From Bacteroidota bacterium (lineage in GTDB: Bacteria > Bacteroidota > Bacteroidia > Chitinophagales > Chitinophagaceae): a stretch of DNA of 17,515 bases. Under the pieces are notes generated by a model. It saw only the letters and a list, made by a program, of their open reading frames with translations, was not told the origin of the DNA and did not search any database. Of the stretch, positions 7,413-15,941 are shown one piece after another; positions within the stretch are counted from its first letter, which is position 1, and each line of letters begins with the position of its first letter. The translations under genes and the position numbers were made by a program. The DNA is taken from NCBI GenBank assembly GCA_023423835.1, contig JAFAEW010000091.1, positions 1 through 17,515 of the forward strand, read 5' to 3'.

Positions 7413-7434
7413 TTGTTTATAGGTGAATAAACAA
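7413..7434. repeat. 8-bp inverted repeat just upstream of coxA
   Basis: The arms are TTGTTTAT (7413-7420) and ATAAACAA (7427-7434), perfect, with a 6-base spacer. A separate 10-base palindrome, ATCTTAAGAT, lies at 7403-7412, directly before the coxA ATG on the minus strand. Both fill the 42-base coxB-coxA gap. The stem is AT-rich and weak as RNA, so its role is uncertain. Confidence 0.55.
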
Positions 7435-7444
7435 TAATTCGTTC

Positions 7445-8545
7445 TTATTTTTTCGCAATTTCTGTTACCTTCTTATCCGTCGTTCCATTCCCTTCCGGCT
7501 TTACTGATGCAGTTGCCGGCTTTGCAGTAGGATCCTTATCAGGGAAAGCAGTGTAATAGGCGGGTTTCTGTTTCGCAAGCCACTCGTCGTATTCGGGTTG
7601 TGAAACCACTTCGATCACGCCTTTCATCGAGTAATGTCCGTTTCCACAAAGCTGGTCGCAGGCGATTTCATATACGAAGTTCGGATTTCCGGTTATTTCC
7701 TTCATCTCCTTGGTTGTATATTTCGGAGTAAACCACAGTGTTGTTGGTGTGCCCGGAATCGCATCCATCTTCAAACGAAACCAGGGCAATCCTACGTCGT
7801 GTACCACATCTCTTGAATTGATGATCAGTTTCAGTGGTTTGTTTTTCACTGCATACATTGTCTGCTCGATCACAATATCATCGTGGGTTGCAGGATCATC
7901 CTTCACGTGAATCTCCGGAACGTCATACCAGTTTAATCCCAATACATTGGAAGCCGGGTCGATCATGCGGTAATATTTTTTTCCAAAAACACCATCATTT
8001 CCCGGGTAGCGGTAGATCCATCCAAACTGTTTACCCGTGATTTCTACCACGTTCGCATTTTTTGGAGCTTCGCCCGTAAAGGAAAACCAGTTTCTGAGGC
8101 CGATTACAACCAAAACCGTCAATGCCAGTGTTGGAATTACCGTCCAAACGATTTCCATCATATTGTTATGCGGGAAATAATAGGCCTTTCTCTTGTCACT
8201 CTCCTGGTAGCGGTAGGCGAACCAAAAGAGCAGGATTTGGGTGATAAAAAATACGATGCCGGTAATGATCAGGGTAACCCACATCATATCATCAATCTTT
8301 TCACCCTGAACCGATGCAGCAGGATAGGCGAATGCACCTACGTCTTTAAAAGCCTCATTGCACCAGTACACTCCAATCAATCCTGCAATCAGAAACGCCA
8401 GCATGAAAAAGCCGTTCACTTTGTTTTGGTCTTTCCTTGCGCGTTCTTCTCCTTTTAAAACAGTTACATATTCACTCGCTTTAGCGATCTGAAAAATTAT
8501 CAGGAACACTAAGATGATTACTAATATTGTGAAAAAGGTAGACAT
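7445..8545 (-). CDS. coxB: Cytochrome c oxidase subunit II (CuA protein, no fused cytochrome c)
   Basis: The 366-residue protein accepts electrons from cytochrome c at a dinuclear CuA centre in its periplasmic cupredoxin domain. The CuA ligands are complete: His249 (RDVVHDVGLP) and CDQLCGNGHYSM, with Cys296, Cys300, His304 and Met307. The residue between the cysteines that is often Glu (CSEIC) is Gln298 here, a substitution I recall from other caa3-like proteins. The entry aromatic GWIYRYPG (Trp176) is present. There are four hydrophobic helices, at about 4-20, 46-61, 88-110 and 130-150. The last two are the usual pair and the first two an N-terminal addition. The tail after 335 is Lys/Thr/Pro-rich and carries no CxxCH, so electrons must come from a separate cytochrome or from ACIII. 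It lies 66 bases after actF. Confidence 0.95.
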   Translation of the reverse strand: MSTFFTILVIILVFLIIFQIAKASEYVTVLKGEERARKDQNKVNGFFMLAFLIAGLIGVYWCNEAFKDVGAFAYPAASVQGEKIDDMMWVTLIITGIVFFITQILLFWFAYRYQESDKRKAYYFPHNNMMEIVWTVIPTLALTVLVVIGLRNWFSFTGEAPKNANVVEITGKQFGWIYRYPGNDGVFGKKYYRMIDPASNVLGLNWYDVPEIHVKDDPATHDDIVIEQTMYAVKNKPLKLIINSRDVVHDVGLPWFRLKMDAIPGTPTTLWFTPKYTTKEMKEITGNPNFVYEIACDQLCGNGHYSMKGVIEVVSQPEYDEWLAKQKPAYYTAFPDKDPTAKPATASVKPEGNGTTDKKVTEIAKK

Positions 8546-8611
8546 GATTTGTCATTAAATTTAGATACGTAAAAAAACTGCTGCTTATTCTTCTTAACTT
8601 TTCCGTGCTGA

Positions 8612-9853
8612 TTATGTATGATGAACAATACTTTCTTTCAAATAAGGATTGTATTTGGGGATCAATGGTTTTGAAGCCAGTGATTTGCCTGCAAAATGAA
8701 TCATCAGTCCTATAAATAATGCTACAATTCCAAAGTCGAGCCATCCGCTTTCTGCCAATGGAACACTCTCTTTCGAGATTCCACCCATGATCATTTGATA
8801 AAAGTCAAGCCAGTGACCGAAGATCAGTAATACGGCCATAAAAGTCATGAGCGCATAATTCCTTTTAGCAGAGCGCTTCATCAGGATCAGAATCGGGCAA
8901 ACGAAATTGAGTATCAAATTTAGGAAAAAGATCCCTTTGTAGGGTCCCTGAACCCTGTGTTTAAAATAAATTGTTTCCTCAGGAATATTTCCGTACCAGA
9001 TCAACATGTACTGTGCAAACCATACATAAGCCCAAAAGATGGAAAATGCGAACATATATTTCCCCATGTCATGCAGGTGCTCATTATTGGTAAGCTCCAG
9101 GTAGCCTTTGTTTTTAAGGTAAATAACCCAGATGGTGATGAGAGATAATCCTGAAACAAATGCGCTCACAAAAACATACCAGCTATACATGGTTGAATAC
9201 CATTCCGCGTCAATACTCATCATCCAAAACCAGGGCGTCATAGATCCCATTGTAAGTGCAAACCACACAACGAATAAACCGGCTGTAACAGTTGTTCTCC
9301 AAACATAACCCTTTCCTGTTTCGCCATTCATTTTTGTATGATCGGTTTCACTGGAAAGTTTCCTCATTCTTGCTCCAAGCAAACTCCAAAGGCCAATTGA
9401 AGCTATCGTCCAAAGGATAAAAAATGTCGGATTCAGAAATCCGATCTTTCCTTTGATTAATACGCTGTCTGCAACCTTTTCGCTATTGCTCCAGGGATAA
9501 ATCAGTCCATTTCCCGAAAGCACCAGAAATATCATTAAGATTCCTGCGATCACTCCGAAGATCGGCGCCAATGAAGACAGTGCTTCAGAAACGCGCCTGA
9601 AGGATGCATCCCATCCTGCCATTGCCAATGTGTTGATGCTGATGAAAAACATACAGGCATTGCACATCACGAGGAAAAAGATACTGTTGTATAAAAATGT
9701 TCCCCAAAAAACTGCCTGATCATGCGCATCATTACTCATTCCTTTCGTAAAAAAGCCAATGATCAGCACTATAAGCCCAACAATGATAAGGCCCATTGAC
9801 CAGGTTCTCATCTTCGCGGGTATTTCAAACTTTTCTTTAATAACAGATGCCAT
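8612..9853 (-). CDS. actF: Alternative complex III membrane subunit ActF
   Basis: ActF is an NrfD/PsrC-like integral membrane subunit, a paralogue of ActC, of the quinol:cytochrome c oxidoreductase. It is rich in hydrophobic helices (about ten), from WSMGLIIVGLIVLIIGFF near the N-terminus to the last helix VALFIGLMIHFAG. Its tail is LIPKYNPYLKESIVHH, near the usual ending. The frame can be opened at a GTG at 9871. I choose the ATG at 9853 (MASVIKEKFE, 413 aa), because AAGGA lies six bases upstream and the start resembles ActF proteins I recall. ActF does not bind a redox centre in the known complex and may help in proton transfer or stabilisation. It is 29 bases downstream of actE and 66 bases upstream of coxB. 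Confidence 0.93.
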   Translation of the reverse strand: MASVIKEKFEIPAKMRTWSMGLIIVGLIVLIIGFFTKGMSNDAHDQAVFWGTFLYNSIFFLVMCNACMFFISINTLAMAGWDASFRRVSEALSSLAPIFGVIAGILMIFLVLSGNGLIYPWSNSEKVADSVLIKGKIGFLNPTFFILWTIASIGLWSLLGARMRKLSSETDHTKMNGETGKGYVWRTTVTAGLFVVWFALTMGSMTPWFWMMSIDAEWYSTMYSWYVFVSAFVSGLSLITIWVIYLKNKGYLELTNNEHLHDMGKYMFAFSIFWAYVWFAQYMLIWYGNIPEETIYFKHRVQGPYKGIFFLNLILNFVCPILILMKRSAKRNYALMTFMAVLLIFGHWLDFYQMIMGGISKESVPLAESGWLDFGIVALFIGLMIHFAGKSLASKPLIPKYNPYLKESIVHHT

Positions 9854-9857
9854 TGTA

Positions 9858-9866
9858 TTTCCTTTT
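9858..9866 (-). promoter_or_regulatory. Shine-Dalgarno-like site that sets the actF start
   Basis: On the minus strand AAAAGGAAA is followed six to seven bases later by ATG at 9853. It would lie inside the coding region if the upstream GTG (9871) were used, so it favours the shorter ActF. Such sites are rare in this window, as is usual for Bacteroidota. Confidence 0.55.
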
Positions 9867-9882
9867 AGCACTTAAAATTTAT

Positions 9883-10539
9883 TTAATTCGATGCAGCCGC
9901 AGCCGTTTCCTTAGCCGGTGGAGCAACCGTAGCAGTAGAATCTGCCGGGGCCGTAGCACCTTTTCCCTGTTTAGATTTGATATAATGAATGATCGCCCAT
10001 CTCTGATCTGTTGAAAGCTGAGAACCATAAGGTCCCATCAGATTCTTTCCGTAGGTAATAGAATAAAACATCTGTCCGTCAGGCATTGCAATGTACTGCG
10101 CTCCTGCGGCAAGATCGGCGGGTTTTGCGGGATAAGGTCCGCTACCGTCTTTGTAGAGCGGGCCGTTTCCATCCAATTTTGGACCGTGGCAAATACCGCA
10201 GTTGATGAGGTATTGTCTTTCTGCTTCCTTCATCTGCGCTGCATTCAATGGCGGCAACGGATTGGGAACCTGTTTTGCAGCCACATAATTCGTACTGTCG
10301 CCCGGCAAATCCTTTGGTAATGAAAAACTTATTGATTCTCCCCTCGCAACCGTTCCTGCCACCGGCAAATTGGTGTAATTGATGCCTTGTTCGGCCAGAT
10401 TACTGTGGTCGGCATAGGTTTCATATGCACGGCTGTAAGCCATATCAGGCATATAGGTAGCGCCGGGTTTGCGTTTAACGCCATTGCAGGAGGCGAGAAT
10501 ACCGGCAAACAAAATAGATATATAAATAATATTCTTCAT
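9883..10539 (-). CDS. actE: Alternative complex III monoheme cytochrome c ActE (lipoprotein)
   Basis: With the ATG at 10539 the product has 218 residues; a TTG six bases upstream would add two. The signal peptide MKNIIYISILFAGILASC ends in a lipobox (LASC), making Cys18 the likely lipidated N-terminus. One heme site, CGICHGP (Cys114, Cys117, His118), and a probable axial Met168 in KNLMGPYG form a class I cytochrome c domain, ending with QRWAIIHYIKSKQGKG. A low-complexity Ala/Thr/Pro tail follows. In the F. johnsoniae ACIII structure two subunits carry triacylated N-terminal cysteines, which fits this. ActE may pass electrons towards CuA of CoxB, by inference. The gene sits 18 bases after actD and 29 bases before actF. 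Confidence 0.94.
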   Translation of the reverse strand: MKNIIYISILFAGILASCNGVKRKPGATYMPDMAYSRAYETYADHSNLAEQGINYTNLPVAGTVARGESISFSLPKDLPGDSTNYVAAKQVPNPLPPLNAAQMKEAERQYLINCGICHGPKLDGNGPLYKDGSGPYPAKPADLAAGAQYIAMPDGQMFYSITYGKNLMGPYGSQLSTDQRWAIIHYIKSKQGKGATAPADSTATVAPPAKETAAAASN

Positions 10540-10557
10540 AATCAATTGATTCTGCTT

Positions 10558-11148
10558 TTATAAAACCTCCAGTTTTTCATCTTTGATCAACCTTTGTTCT
10601 TTATCATAACGTCCCCACCACCAGTCGGCTTCCGCTTCCTGAACATTGATGTCCTGACCCCCCACGGAGGCAAGAAAACCTTCGAGATCCGGCACATTAG
10701 TTTTTGGCGTGCATTCAATTACCATCACCATCCGGTCATCGGTTGCTCTCAAACTAAAACTGTGTTTTTTTACGAAAGGTGCCAGTTGACAAAGCCAGCA
10801 GAATGTATACACCATTCCAACTGCCGAAAACAGTACTGTAAGTTCGAATGTTATCGGAATAAAGGCCGGCAACGCAAAATGTGGTTTTCCGCCAATATTC
10901 AAGGGCCAGTCGGAGGTGAAGATCCACCCCATGCCACCGAGGGCCGTGCAGGTTCCGAGTAAGCCATAGATGAATCCCGCGGTATGCAGGCTTGTTTCCC
11001 TCAGCCCCATCGTCTTGTCTAACCCGTGAATGGGAAACGGCGTGTAAACATCATGTATTTTATAGCCAGCAGATCGCACCCTTTTTACCGCAGGAAACAA
11101 TACCGCTTCATCATCAAAACTAGCTACAACAAATTTCTTTTTTGCCAT
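10558..11148 (-). CDS. actD: Alternative complex III subunit ActD (DUF3341)
   Basis: The 196-residue protein has the DUF3341 layout. A cytoplasmic alpha/beta front (KKFVVASFDDEAVLFPAVKR, then YKIHDVYTPFPIHGLDK) is followed by two helices (about 57-77 and 94-120) and a C-terminal alpha/beta segment with RMVMVIECTP and the EAEADWWWGR ending. ActD has no cofactor and is a peripheral-to-membrane structural subunit next to ActC and ActF. It is flanked by actC and actE, the standard place in Bacteroidota act clusters. The ATG at 11148 starts MAKKKFVVAS and is 62 bases after actC. Nothing is unusual in length or key segments. Confidence 0.93.
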   Translation of the reverse strand: MAKKKFVVASFDDEAVLFPAVKRVRSAGYKIHDVYTPFPIHGLDKTMGLRETSLHTAGFIYGLLGTCTALGGMGWIFTSDWPLNIGGKPHFALPAFIPITFELTVLFSAVGMVYTFCWLCQLAPFVKKHSFSLRATDDRMVMVIECTPKTNVPDLEGFLASVGGQDINVQEAEADWWWGRYDKEQRLIKDEKLEVL

Positions 11149-11210
11149 AAATTGCGCTTTAAGACAAGAGCATCAGCTCTGATATTGTAATAATTCTATT
11201 CTTTTCCTCT

Positions 11211-12659
11211 TTAATGTGCATGAGCAAATTGTTCAGCAAATTTTTCCGGACTTTCTTCCTCCAATTTATCCATCCCTTCCTTGTAATGTTCGCCTGACGT
11301 TTTCAATACATGTTTGATTTCTGCGATCGCAATTACAGGGAAATATTTTGCAAACAGGAAATAACAGGTAAAGAACAAACCTATCGTTCCCAGGAAAAAT
11401 CCGATCTCGAATATCGTGGGACTGTAATAGATTGTCCAGCTTGATGGAAGGTAATCACGATAAATAGATAGTACAATGATCACAAACCTTTCAAACCACA
11501 TCCCGATATTTACAATTACACTCATGAACAAAGTAACCACGAGATTTCTTCTCATCTTACGGAACCAGAAGATCTGCGGAGATAATACGTTGCAGGTCAT
11601 CATTCCATAATATGCCCATCCGTAAGGACTGAATAAGTTTGCACGGCTATAGAAGAAGGCATAAGCTTCATATTTATTCTGACTGTAAAACGCCATAAAG
11701 AGTTCCGTTAAATAAGCGATACCAACGATTGAACCGGTTAGTACAATCACCTTATTCATCGCCTCAATATGCCCGATCGTAATGTAATCCTGCAGGTGCA
11801 ATACCTTTCTTGTAATGATCAGAAGCGTTTGCACCATTGCGAAGCCCGAAAACACCGCTCCGGCAACGAAGTATGGCGGAAAGATGGTGGTGTGCCAGCC
11901 CGGAATAACCGAAGTGGCGAAGTCGAAGGATACAATCGTGTGTACAGACAGTACCAACGGTGTGGCGAGTCCGGCCAATACCAATGAAAGGGATTCGTGT
12001 CTTTGCCAGTGTTTGGTAGAACCTGTCCATCCGAAAGATGCAATGCCGTACAGTGCCTTTCTAAGTTTCGTCTTCGCACGGTCACGAACAGTTGCCAGAT
12101 CGGGCAATAAACCCGTGTACCAAAACAAAAGCGAAACAGTAAAATAAGTAGAAATCGCAAATACGTCCCAAAGCAAAGGAGAATCGAAGTTTGGCCAAAC
12201 GGGACCGCGGGTATTGGGATAAGGCATCACAAAAAATCCAACCCAAACTCTACCCATGTGCCAGATCGGGAATTGACCGGCACACATTACCGCGAAGATC
12301 GTCATCGCTTCCGCTGCGCGGTTTACCCCGGTACGCCATCCTTGTCTGAACAAAAGTAAGATCGCTGAGATGAGGGTTCCGGCATGACCTATTCCCACCC
12401 ACCAAACGAAGTTGGTGATATCCCAACCCCAGCCGACGGTTTTATTGAGGTTCCACTGACCGATACCATAAGTAACATCTCTGTAAACGCTGTACACGCC
12501 GAAGAGCAACAGGGCTACCGAAATGTAAAATCCAATATACCAAAGCTTGCTTGGTTTCCCTTCAATGGGGGCACAGATATCTTCTGTTACCTGATGATAG
12601 GTTTTATCACCTGTTACCAGCGGTTCTCTTAATTGTGATTCATAATGTAATGGTGCCAT
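11211..12659 (-). CDS. actC: Alternative complex III quinol-oxidising membrane subunit ActC (NrfD/PsrC-like)
   Basis: The 482-residue integral membrane protein of the NrfD/PsrC family has about ten helices. ActC holds the quinol site of ACIII in known complexes and transfers electrons to ActB. Visible features are a cytoplasmic N-terminus (HQVTEDICAPIEGKP, 22-36) and a first helix starting near Trp40. The conserved segment DITNFVWWVGIGHAGTLISA (80-99) carries Asp80 and His92, followed by GQFPIWHMGRVW (128-139, His134). The C-terminus is charged (EEESPEKFAEQF to AHAH). Length and order match Bacteroidota ActC. The gene follows actB by 53 bases, and this gap contains a near-perfect palindrome next to the start codon. 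It precedes actD. Confidence 0.96.
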   Translation of the reverse strand: MAPLHYESQLREPLVTGDKTYHQVTEDICAPIEGKPSKLWYIGFYISVALLLFGVYSVYRDVTYGIGQWNLNKTVGWGWDITNFVWWVGIGHAGTLISAILLLFRQGWRTGVNRAAEAMTIFAVMCAGQFPIWHMGRVWVGFFVMPYPNTRGPVWPNFDSPLLWDVFAISTYFTVSLLFWYTGLLPDLATVRDRAKTKLRKALYGIASFGWTGSTKHWQRHESLSLVLAGLATPLVLSVHTIVSFDFATSVIPGWHTTIFPPYFVAGAVFSGFAMVQTLLIITRKVLHLQDYITIGHIEAMNKVIVLTGSIVGIAYLTELFMAFYSQNKYEAYAFFYSRANLFSPYGWAYYGMMTCNVLSPQIFWFRKMRRNLVVTLFMSVIVNIGMWFERFVIIVLSIYRDYLPSSWTIYYSPTIFEIGFFLGTIGLFFTCYFLFAKYFPVIAIAEIKHVLKTSGEHYKEGMDKLEEESPEKFAEQFAHAH

Positions 12660-12669
12660 GCAAAATATT

Positions 12670-12684
12670 TTATACCTGGTATAA
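12670..12684. repeat. 15-base palindrome in the actB-actC gap
   Basis: TTATACC and GGTATAA (7-base arms) flank a single central T. It begins 10 bases upstream of the actC ATG on the minus strand, within the ribosome-binding region. The spacer is too short for the full arms to pair as RNA, so a DNA-binding dimer site or chance are both possible. Confidence 0.5.
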
Positions 12685-12712
12685 CCGATTTAAATAATAA
12701 GTATTTATTTTA

Positions 12713-15700
12713 TTAACCTAAATGTTCCTGTTTTTCTAATCTTTCGTGCTTTTCCTCTTCTGTCAGTTCCGTATTACGCACTTTAGCCAGATAATTCACA
12801 TTTGGAAGGGTATGTATCTGTTCAATTACATAGAATGTTCTGTTGTAATTGTTAACCCTGAACTGTGCAATAGCACTGTTCTTATCATTGATATTTCCAA
12901 AGATTATCGCATTCGTAGGACAAGCCTGCTGACAAGCTGTCTTCACATCCCATTTGTCATTGACTCCGCTTTCCAATGGACGGCTTTCTTTTTTAGCTTT
13001 CAATTTGCCATCCTGTAAACGCTGCACACAGAAGGTACATTTTTCCATCACACCCCTTGACCGCACGGTCACATCCGGATTTAAAACCATCCTGCTCAGG
13101 TCATCGTTCATCTGGTGCACAGCAGGATCAAGATCGCCTACAAAGCCCGGATGCTGGTTGTCAGGGAAGCTGTCTGCTCCTGTATAGTCGGCCCAGTTGA
13201 AACGACGCACTTTATAAGGACAGTTATTCGCACAATACCTGGTTCCAATACAGCGGTTATAAGCCATCTGGTTTAACCCTTCGCTGCTGTGGTTGGTAGC
13301 GCTAACTGGACAAACGTTCTCACAGGGCGCGTTATCGCAATGCTGGCACAACATTGGTTGGAATACAACGGTCGGATTATCAATATCGCCGCTGTAATAC
13401 CGGTCGATTCTGAGCCAGTGCATATCGTGAAAACGCATTACTTCGCTCTTTCCTACAATAGGAACATTATTTTCAGCTATACAAGCCACTACACAGGCAC
13501 CGCAACCGGTACAGGTGTTCAAGTCAATTCCCATTCCCCAATGTATTCCCGGCTTATCATAATAAGGATACATGGTTCCCTGTTTGGTAAAATCTTCCGT
13601 TCCGCCAAAATGGGCCAGCTCGTGATTTCTTTCTTCAGGAATTTGTGTAGGATGATCAATAAAAGAAGCCAGGGAAAGTTCTTTCATCACTTCCACCCTT
13701 TTTCCTAATGGCGTATCGTAAGTATTATGTGTTTGAATGAGGGCAACGTCATAAGTTCTGCCGGTATCCTTAATGGTGATATCCGTTTGAGCATAAACCA
13801 TCGTATTGCCGTTGAACTGCACGAAAGGATACACGTTTTTGCCCACGCCGGCTGCAGTTTTTCCCAACTTTTCAGACCGTCCGTATCCAACTGCAATGCC
13901 GATACAATCAGGATGTGTTCCGGGAATGATCAGTGCGGGAAGCTCCATGGTTTTTCCATTGGCTGTTACGCTTACCAATGGTTTTGGAGGATGCGCTTCA
14001 TAGGCGTCTGATTCACCGTTATCATTTAAATCAATATCGAGCAGCGACTTCGCCATTGCAGGAGAAAGCACCACATAGTTATCCCAGGTACATCTTGTAA
14101 TAGGATCGGGCAATTCCTGCAACCACGGGTTTGTTGCGCCCATTCCCGAACCGATACCAACATTTTCGTATAAAACAAGCTCGGTTTTGCCGCCTTTTTT
14201 CGCCGATGAAAGAGCTGAAGAAGCCGTGGCAACATATCCACCGTTGTACACAGCGCCGCCTGCAGCAGCTGGCATATTGATAACAACACCATCCTGCAAT
14301 GCCTTGTTCCACATGGTTTCGCTTCCAAGCTTTGTTATCCAGTATTGCTTCAGAAAAGCAAGATAATCAAGCGGAGAGCCACTCCATTTAAGAAGGCTGT
14401 CTTGCCACTGCCGTGTTTTGAACAAAGGATAAATGGTAGGCTGAATAAAGGAATACAATCCCGTATTCGCTTCAGCATCTCCCCAACTTTCAAGGAAGTG
14501 ATTGGATGGAACTACATATTTACACAACTGCGTTGTTTCATCATTTTTTCCACAGAATGAAACCGAAAGTTTCACCTTCTTCAAACCTTCAACAAATTTA
14601 TTGCTATCGTAATAGCTGAATGCAGGATTAGCCTCGAAGATCAGCAGTGCACCCACATTTCCGGCATTCATATCTTCTACCAGACGAACAAAATCGGAAT
14701 CGATACCTTTACGGGTGTTCATCACCGTGTTATGATCGATCGTGTTTCCACCGCTTTGAAGTGCTTCGTTGATGGCGTTTACCATCACCTGAACATTTAC
14801 ATCATTGCTTCCGCAAACCACCAACGACGCTCCGCGGGATTCCGTAAGAAATTTAGCTGCCCGCTCGATTCCGGCTTTCAGTTTAGCATCCGCTATACCT
14901 GAGACACCTCCACCGTTTATGGCGCTATATAAAGCCGATACAACCGCTCCCGTTTCCGAAGGCCGGTGTAAATATCTTTCATCTGCATTGGCTCCGGTAA
15001 GGCTGAGCAAACTTTCAAACTGTATGTGTTTACTCATGGCCGGATTCTTCTCGTTGATCCTCTTTCCTACAGAATACTGCCTGTTAAATTCAGTGGGACT
15101 CAACCAGGTTGAAAGAAAATCGGCTCCGATACTCACGATCGTTTTTGCCTTTTCAAAATGGTAGGTAGGAATCATTCTTTTGCCATAGGTCATCTCATTG
15201 GCAAGCAGCATTCCGCTGTAAGAAACCGCATCATACTGCACGTGCCTGCTTCCCGGATATTTGGCTAAAAACTGGTTAATAACTTCCAGAGAGCTGGGTG
15301 AATTAACGGTTGTGGTGAGTAACACAATTGCACCGCCGGCTGTTGAGGCAAGTGCCGGACCTACTTCTTTATCAATTGCTTCAAGTGTTACTTCTTTTCC
15401 CGAAATAGTGGGAAAACGCAACCTTGCAGTATCGTATAAATCCAAAACGGAGGCCTGTACCCGTGGCATTGTTCCACCTAAAGTGTAGGGCGACAATTCA
15501 TTTCCTTCAATTTTTATCGGCCGTCCGTCCATTACTTTAGCCAGAATGCTTACAGCATCTCCTTCCTGAACGAAGGTGGTGGCGTAATAATCCGGAACAC
15601 CGGGTACTATATTTTCAGGCTTGTTCGCAAATGGAATTGCTTTTTTTACCGGAATTTCACAACTTGCTGCAATCGCGGCAGCTGCCGTACTAAATCCCAG

Positions 15701-15859
15701 GTATTTTAAGAAATCTCTTCTGGGAGCTACCGCATCAAATAATCCTTTATCATCTGGTTCAACCGGCAGTTCTTCTGAAAATTCATCTTTAAGTGATTCT
15801 TCGTATGCCTTGGAACTGTTTAGCTCTCCAAAACTTTTCCAGAATTTTATTTTATTCAT
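12713..15859 (-). CDS. actB: Alternative complex III Fe-S subunit ActB (molybdopterin oxidoreductase-like, fused ferredoxin domain)
   Basis: The 1048-residue periplasmic subunit fuses a CISM catalytic-like domain (about 85-740), without the molybdenum cofactor in known ACIII, to a four-cluster ferredoxin domain (about 770-1015). It carries electrons from quinol oxidation towards the hemes. The N-terminus has the long extension known from MoCo-extended Tat signals (KFWKSFGELNSS), then RRDFLKYLGF with Arg47-Arg48 and a hydrophobic run ending AASC (Cys67), a probable lipidation site. Cluster cysteines are 783, 786, 789, 793; 838, 841, 846, 850; 870, 876, 880 with Thr873 in place of the fourth; and 941, 944, 976, 980. 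This pattern predicts three [4Fe-4S] clusters and one [3Fe-4S]. An insertion DLNDNGESDAYE (610-621) looks like a calcium loop. It lies between actA and actC. Confidence 0.96.
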   Translation of the reverse strand: MNKIKFWKSFGELNSSKAYEESLKDEFSEELPVEPDDKGLFDAVAPRRDFLKYLGFSTAAAAIAASCEIPVKKAIPFANKPENIVPGVPDYYATTFVQEGDAVSILAKVMDGRPIKIEGNELSPYTLGGTMPRVQASVLDLYDTARLRFPTISGKEVTLEAIDKEVGPALASTAGGAIVLLTTTVNSPSSLEVINQFLAKYPGSRHVQYDAVSYSGMLLANEMTYGKRMIPTYHFEKAKTIVSIGADFLSTWLSPTEFNRQYSVGKRINEKNPAMSKHIQFESLLSLTGANADERYLHRPSETGAVVSALYSAINGGGVSGIADAKLKAGIERAAKFLTESRGASLVVCGSNDVNVQVMVNAINEALQSGGNTIDHNTVMNTRKGIDSDFVRLVEDMNAGNVGALLIFEANPAFSYYDSNKFVEGLKKVKLSVSFCGKNDETTQLCKYVVPSNHFLESWGDAEANTGLYSFIQPTIYPLFKTRQWQDSLLKWSGSPLDYLAFLKQYWITKLGSETMWNKALQDGVVINMPAAAGGAVYNGGYVATASSALSSAKKGGKTELVLYENVGIGSGMGATNPWLQELPDPITRCTWDNYVVLSPAMAKSLLDIDLNDNGESDAYEAHPPKPLVSVTANGKTMELPALIIPGTHPDCIGIAVGYGRSEKLGKTAAGVGKNVYPFVQFNGNTMVYAQTDITIKDTGRTYDVALIQTHNTYDTPLGKRVEVMKELSLASFIDHPTQIPEERNHELAHFGGTEDFTKQGTMYPYYDKPGIHWGMGIDLNTCTGCGACVVACIAENNVPIVGKSEVMRFHDMHWLRIDRYYSGDIDNPTVVFQPMLCQHCDNAPCENVCPVSATNHSSEGLNQMAYNRCIGTRYCANNCPYKVRRFNWADYTGADSFPDNQHPGFVGDLDPAVHQMNDDLSRMVLNPDVTVRSRGVMEKCTFCVQRLQDGKLKAKKESRPLESGVNDKWDVKTACQQACPTNAIIFGNINDKNSAIAQFRVNNYNRTFYVIEQIHTLPNVNYLAKVRNTELTEEEKHERLEKQEHLG

Positions 15860-15941
15860 ACTGTTTTTCCCATCCGTTTTATGGAAGGACGTTTTACTTA
15901 TGTGAATACAATAATTTTAGATTCGAATAATTGTTCAACTA

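Noticed and set aside
8481..8744. An 87-codon minus-strand frame bridging actF and coxB
   Set aside because: It overlaps the ends of two well-supported genes in another frame and has no recognisable domain; a shadow.
11167..11180. Small hairpin AGAGC-ATCA-GCTCT between actC and actD
   Set aside because: Only five base pairs and no T-tract; not distinguishable from background.
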